Below are positions 4,487 to 6,867 of a stretch of DNA of 6,867 bases, in pieces; the first letter of the stretch is position 1, and each line of letters opens with the position of its first letter. Both the position numbers and the translations under genes were made by a program. The notes beneath the pieces were generated by a model. The model searched no databases and was not told the DNA's origin. It was given only the letters and a program-made list of their open reading frames with translations. The DNA is from an uncultured Clostridium sp. Lineage in GTDB: Bacteria; Bacillota; Clostridia; TANB77; CAG-508. The stretch lies in contig USCV01000054.1 of assembly GCA_900553225.1 (NCBI GenBank), positions 1-6,867 on the forward strand, in the 5' to 3' direction.

Positions 4487-5278
4487 CTATACTATATTAA
4501 TTAAAGGAGTTTGTTTATAGCGACTTGCAACATTTAGACGAATTGTATCTTCATGATAGTGTTCTTCTAATACTTTTTCCAATACTGTTTTATATGCTAA
4601 TTCAGGAAAGTTGTTTTCTTTACTTAAATGCCCTAACATGGCTGTTTTTAATCCAGACTTAATTAAGTGCGATATAAGTTTACCTGCAACTTCATTTGAA
4701 AGGTGACCTGTTGGACCGGCAATTCTTCTTTTTAATGCATATGGATATGGTGAGCATTTTAAAACTTCAGGGTCATAGTTTGCTTCTAATAGAATGAAGC
4801 AACTGTTCTCCAAATGATATAAAATATCATCTGTTATATGACCTAAATCAGTAGCTATACTAATTTTGTTATTATTATGGCATATATTAAATCCACATGG
4901 CTCGGTAGCATCATGTGGGATATTAAATGGTGTTATTGACAAATCTCCAATTTGAAAATTTTCATTAGTATTAAATACCTTAATATTTTCTGACGAGATT
5001 TTATTCTTTTGTTCAATCATTGAATTCCAAGTACCATTGTTAGCAAATACTGGTATATTATGTTTCTTTGATAAGGTTCCAAGTCCCTTTACATGATCTG
5101 AATGTTCATGAGTTACCAGTATTGCATCAAGTTTATTTACATCAACATTTATATTAGCTAGACCTTCTTCAATTTTTTTACAACTTTCTCCTGCATCAAT
5201 TAATACTCTGGTAGAATTAGATTCGACAAAAAGGCTATTACCTGAACTACCACTATATAAACTACAAAACCTAAACAT
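4487..5278 (-). CDS. walJ: Metallo-beta-lactamase-fold hydrolase, WalJ/YycJ family
   Basis: This is a cytoplasmic MBL-fold phosphodiesterase-like protein of the YycJ (WalJ) family, linked in Bacillus and relatives to the WalRK cell-wall and division regulon and proposed to act on DNA. From the chosen start it has 263 residues. Near the N-terminus is the family signature SLYSGSSGNS. The metal-binding motif THEHSDHV follows at about residue 56, then further likely ligands in FNIPHDA, SIATDLGH, GPTGHLSN and MLGHLS. All catalytic motifs are intact. The ATG at 5278 is preferred: AAAGG (5288-5292) is 9 nt upstream. The ATG at 5287 would touch that SD directly and add only three residues. It begins 18 bp after murA and its stop overlaps the rlmH ribosome-binding site. 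In B. subtilis it follows walRKHI; those genes are not next to it here. The natural substrate is uncertain. Confidence 0.92.
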   Translation of the reverse strand: MFRFCSLYSGSSGNSLFVESNSTRVLIDAGESCKKIEEGLANINVDVNKLDAILVTHEHSDHVKGLGTLSKKHNIPVFANNGTWNSMIEQKNKISSENIKVFNTNENFQIGDLSITPFNIPHDATEPCGFNICHNNNKISIATDLGHITDDILYHLENSCFILLEANYDPEVLKCSPYPYALKRRIAGPTGHLSNEVAGKLISHLIKSGLKTAMLGHLSKENNFPELAYKTVLEKVLEEHYHEDTIRLNVASRYKQTPLINIV

Positions 5279-5296
5279 TATATTCATCCTTTGCTA

Positions 5297-6556
5297 TTAT
5301 TCTGTAACTCTTTCAATTTGAGCCCCTAAATTTCTAAATTTTTCTTCAATGTTTTCATAACCACGGTCGATATGTGACAAATTATATAATTGTGTTTCTC
5401 CATCTGCAATTATACCTGCTATAATTAAAGCAGCACCGGCTCTTAAATCTGTTGCATAAACAGGAGCACCAGATAGCTTTTTTACTCCTTCAAATATAGC
5501 TGACTTACCTTGTGCTGTAATTTGAGCTCCCATATTATTTAATTCTGCAGTATATTGGAATCTAGATTCCCAGATACTTTCATTAATAATACTTGTTCCA
5601 TCTGCAATAGATAAACATACACCAATTTGTGGTTGTAAATCTGTTGGAAATCCTGGATATGGTAAAGTTTTTATATTTGCTTTATTAGGTCTTTTATTTG
5701 TCCATACTCTTAGGGTATCTCCATTTGCGTCTACATTTCCGCCCATTTCAATTATTTTGGCTGTAATACACTCTAAATGTTTTGTAATGCAATTTTTTAA
5801 TGTAATATCACCTCTAGATGCAATTGCTGCACACATAAATGTTCCTGCCTCAATTTGGTCTGGAACAATACTATAACTTGCATTGCCTTTTAAAGACTTT
5901 ACTCCATTTATTTTTATTACATCTGTTCCAGCACCACGTATATCTGCACCCATTGTATTTAAGAAATTTGCTACATCAACAATATGAGGTTCTTTAGCAG
6001 CGTTATCAATAACTGTTGTTCCTTCAGCTAAAACACTTGCTAAAATAATATTAATTGTTGCTCCAACAGAAACAATATCCATATAAATAGATGTTCCAAC
6101 TAATTTTTTTGCAGAAGCTACAATTTTACCTTTACCAACATCTACTTTTGCACCTAAAGCCTCGAAACCTTTGATATGTTGATCAATAGGTCGTGCACCT
6201 AAATTACATCCACCAGGTAGGCCAACTTCTGCCTTTTTACATCGACCAAGTAGAGAACCAAGTAAGTAATATGATGCTCTAAACTTACTTGTCATATCAA
6301 TAGGAGCTTGTAAACAACAAATATTTCTCGTATCTATAGTCATCTCATTTGGAGTATTCCATGTTATTTTAGCTCCAAGTTCTTCTAAAATTTTGCATGA
6401 TATTTTTACATCACTAATATCTGGTATATTTTCTATAGTGCAAATACCATCAATTAATAAAGTAGCTGGAAGAATTGCTACTGCTGCGTTTTTTGCTCCA
6501 CTTATTGTTACTTCACCCTTTAAATGAGTTCCGCCTTTTATTATTAATTTTTCCAA
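5297..6556 (-). CDS. murA: UDP-N-acetylglucosamine 1-carboxyvinyltransferase MurA
   Basis: MurA transfers enolpyruvate from PEP to UDP-GlcNAc, the first committed step of peptidoglycan synthesis, in the cytoplasm. The 419 residues match the usual length of the EPSP-synthase-like two-domain enzyme. Visible motifs are SGAKNA (19-24, with the conserved Lys22 and Asn23), RASYYLLGSLLGR (93-105), the active-site loop LPGGCNLGARPIDQH with Cys117 (fosfomycin-reactive position, E. coli Cys115), PYPGFPTDLQPQ (299-310, Asp306 as in E. coli Asp305), DLRAGAAL (370-377) and HIDRGYENIEEKF near the end. The start is TTG at 6556, 7 nt after GGGGG; no in-frame ATG fits. The cysteine implies fosfomycin sensitivity at the target level. 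It heads the cluster with walJ and rlmH, under a strong-looking sigma-A promoter. Firmicutes often have two MurA paralogues; which one this is cannot be decided here. Confidence 0.96.
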   Translation of the reverse strand: MEKLIIKGGTHLKGEVTISGAKNAAVAILPATLLIDGICTIENIPDISDVKISCKILEELGAKITWNTPNEMTIDTRNICCLQAPIDMTSKFRASYYLLGSLLGRCKKAEVGLPGGCNLGARPIDQHIKGFEALGAKVDVGKGKIVASAKKLVGTSIYMDIVSVGATINIILASVLAEGTTVIDNAAKEPHIVDVANFLNTMGADIRGAGTDVIKINGVKSLKGNASYSIVPDQIEAGTFMCAAIASRGDITLKNCITKHLECITAKIIEMGGNVDANGDTLRVWTNKRPNKANIKTLPYPGFPTDLQPQIGVCLSIADGTSIINESIWESRFQYTAELNNMGAQITAQGKSAIFEGVKKLSGAPVYATDLRAGAALIIAGIIADGETQLYNLSHIDRGYENIEEKFRNLGAQIERVTE

Positions 6557-6568
6557 GATTATACCCCC

Positions 6569-6590
6569 AAAAAAAATAAAGTTTCTTTAT
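6569..6590 (-). promoter_or_regulatory. Small hairpin and U tract in the murA leader
   Basis: On the minus strand ATAAAG (6590-6585) and CTTTAT (6581-6576) form a 6-bp stem with a 3-nt loop, followed at once by a U run (A run 6569-6576 on +). The GGGGG ribosome-binding site and TTG start come next. It has the shape of a weak terminator or attenuator, but the stem has only one G:C pair, so it may be incidental. Confidence 0.3.
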
Positions 6591-6602
6591 AAATTCTTTA
6601 CA

Positions 6603-6631
6603 GTTATAACATAAAAAACATACTTTTACAA
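6603..6631 (-). promoter_or_regulatory. Sigma-A promoter of murA, extended -10
   Basis: Reading the minus strand, TTGTAA (6631-6626) and TATAAC (6608-6603) are 17 bp apart, and the -10 carries the TGT extension. Transcription would begin near 6596, about 40 nt before the TTG start. The sequence ATGTTATAA is shared exactly with the extended -10 upstream of trmN6. Confidence 0.75.
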
Positions 6632-6767
6632 CATAATTTTGAATTTTTTTAATATATATTTACTATTATTTGCTCTTTAGCAGATTAAAAATTTGAGTCT
6701 GAATATATAAAAAAACATTATTTTAGATTATATATGGGCAGAGTTAATAATAAGAATATTAAAATAT

Positions 6768-6801
6768 AAAAAAGAGAAATATGAATTAGTATATTTCTCT
6801 T
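6768..6801 (-). terminator. Intrinsic terminator for the gene entering from the right edge
   Basis: AAGAGAAATAT (6772-6782) and ATATTTCTCTT (6791-6801) form a perfect 11-bp stem with an 8-nt loop. On the minus strand it runs into six U residues (A run 6768-6773) and further T-rich sequence. It lies 11 bp past the stop codon of the partial frame at the edge and separates that gene from murA. The region from here to the murA promoter (6632-6767) shows only weak short inverted repeats. Confidence 0.8.
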
Positions 6802-6812
6802 ATAGTTAGTAA

Positions 6813-6867
6813 TTATTTTTTTGCAGTTTTAATTTTCACATTTTGAAATATTTCTATCAATTTAAAT
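6813..6867 (-). CDS. C-terminal end of an unidentified protein (partial)
   Basis: In one minus-strand frame the last bases of the window read 17 codons, ending VKIKTAKK and then TAA at 6815-6813. The lysine-rich ending, and a strong minus-strand terminator 11 bp after the stop, suggest the real end of a gene that begins beyond the window. The piece is too short to identify. The supporting evidence is mainly the terminator, so the reading frame itself is uncertain. Confidence 0.4.
   Translation of the reverse strand, partial: FKLIEIFQNVKIKTAKK

Noticed and set aside
5222..5228. Third exact Spo0A heptamer (TTCGACA)
   Set aside because: Inside the walJ coding sequence with no promoter nearby; likely chance.

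Overview
The window is very AT-rich and carries spmA/spmB (spore maturation), an AbrB-type transition-state regulator, and a perfect Spo0A box just downstream of the predicted abrB promoter. Together these indicate an endospore-forming Firmicute, most likely a member of the Clostridia. The AbrB C-terminus is a CxxC/CxxC metal-binding tail of clostridial type rather than the Bacillus subtilis form. I cannot name the species.

Layout. 1-423 is non-coding and holds a consensus DnaA box, a hairpin, a + strand intrinsic terminator and the promoter of the first gene. 424-2092 (+) encodes a TrmN6/YabB-type tRNA adenine-N6 methyltransferase and RsmI, the 16S rRNA C1402 2'-O-methyltransferase. A bidirectional terminator separates rsmI from convergent abrB (2138-2392, -). 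spmA and spmB (2594-3751, +) are divergent from abrB. A 243-bp convergent intergenic region (3752-3994) holds two long inverted repeats and a 14-bp tandem repeat. The minus-strand cluster murA-walJ-rlmH (6556 down to 3995) encodes the first committed enzyme of peptidoglycan synthesis, a metallo-beta-lactamase-fold hydrolase and the 23S rRNA pseudouridine-1915 methyltransferase. At the right edge a minus-strand terminator follows what looks like the last 17 codons of another gene.

How the genes relate. All are ordinary chromosomal genes: tRNA and rRNA methylation, wall synthesis and sporulation control. yabB-rsmI-abrB and walJ-rlmH are origin-proximal in B. subtilis, on opposite sides of oriC. 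Here they lie within 4 kb of each other, which suggests a rearranged origin-region neighbourhood.

The most unusual signal is in the leaders of rsmI and spmB. Each has a strong AAGGAG Shine-Dalgarno sequence 36-38 nt from the start codon, too far for direct use, with a hairpin in between that would close the gap to 12-13 nt. The two leaders also resemble each other in sequence (22 of 30 aligned bases by eye). They may be a recurring structured translation-initiation element. No mobile element, CRISPR array, tRNA or rRNA was found.
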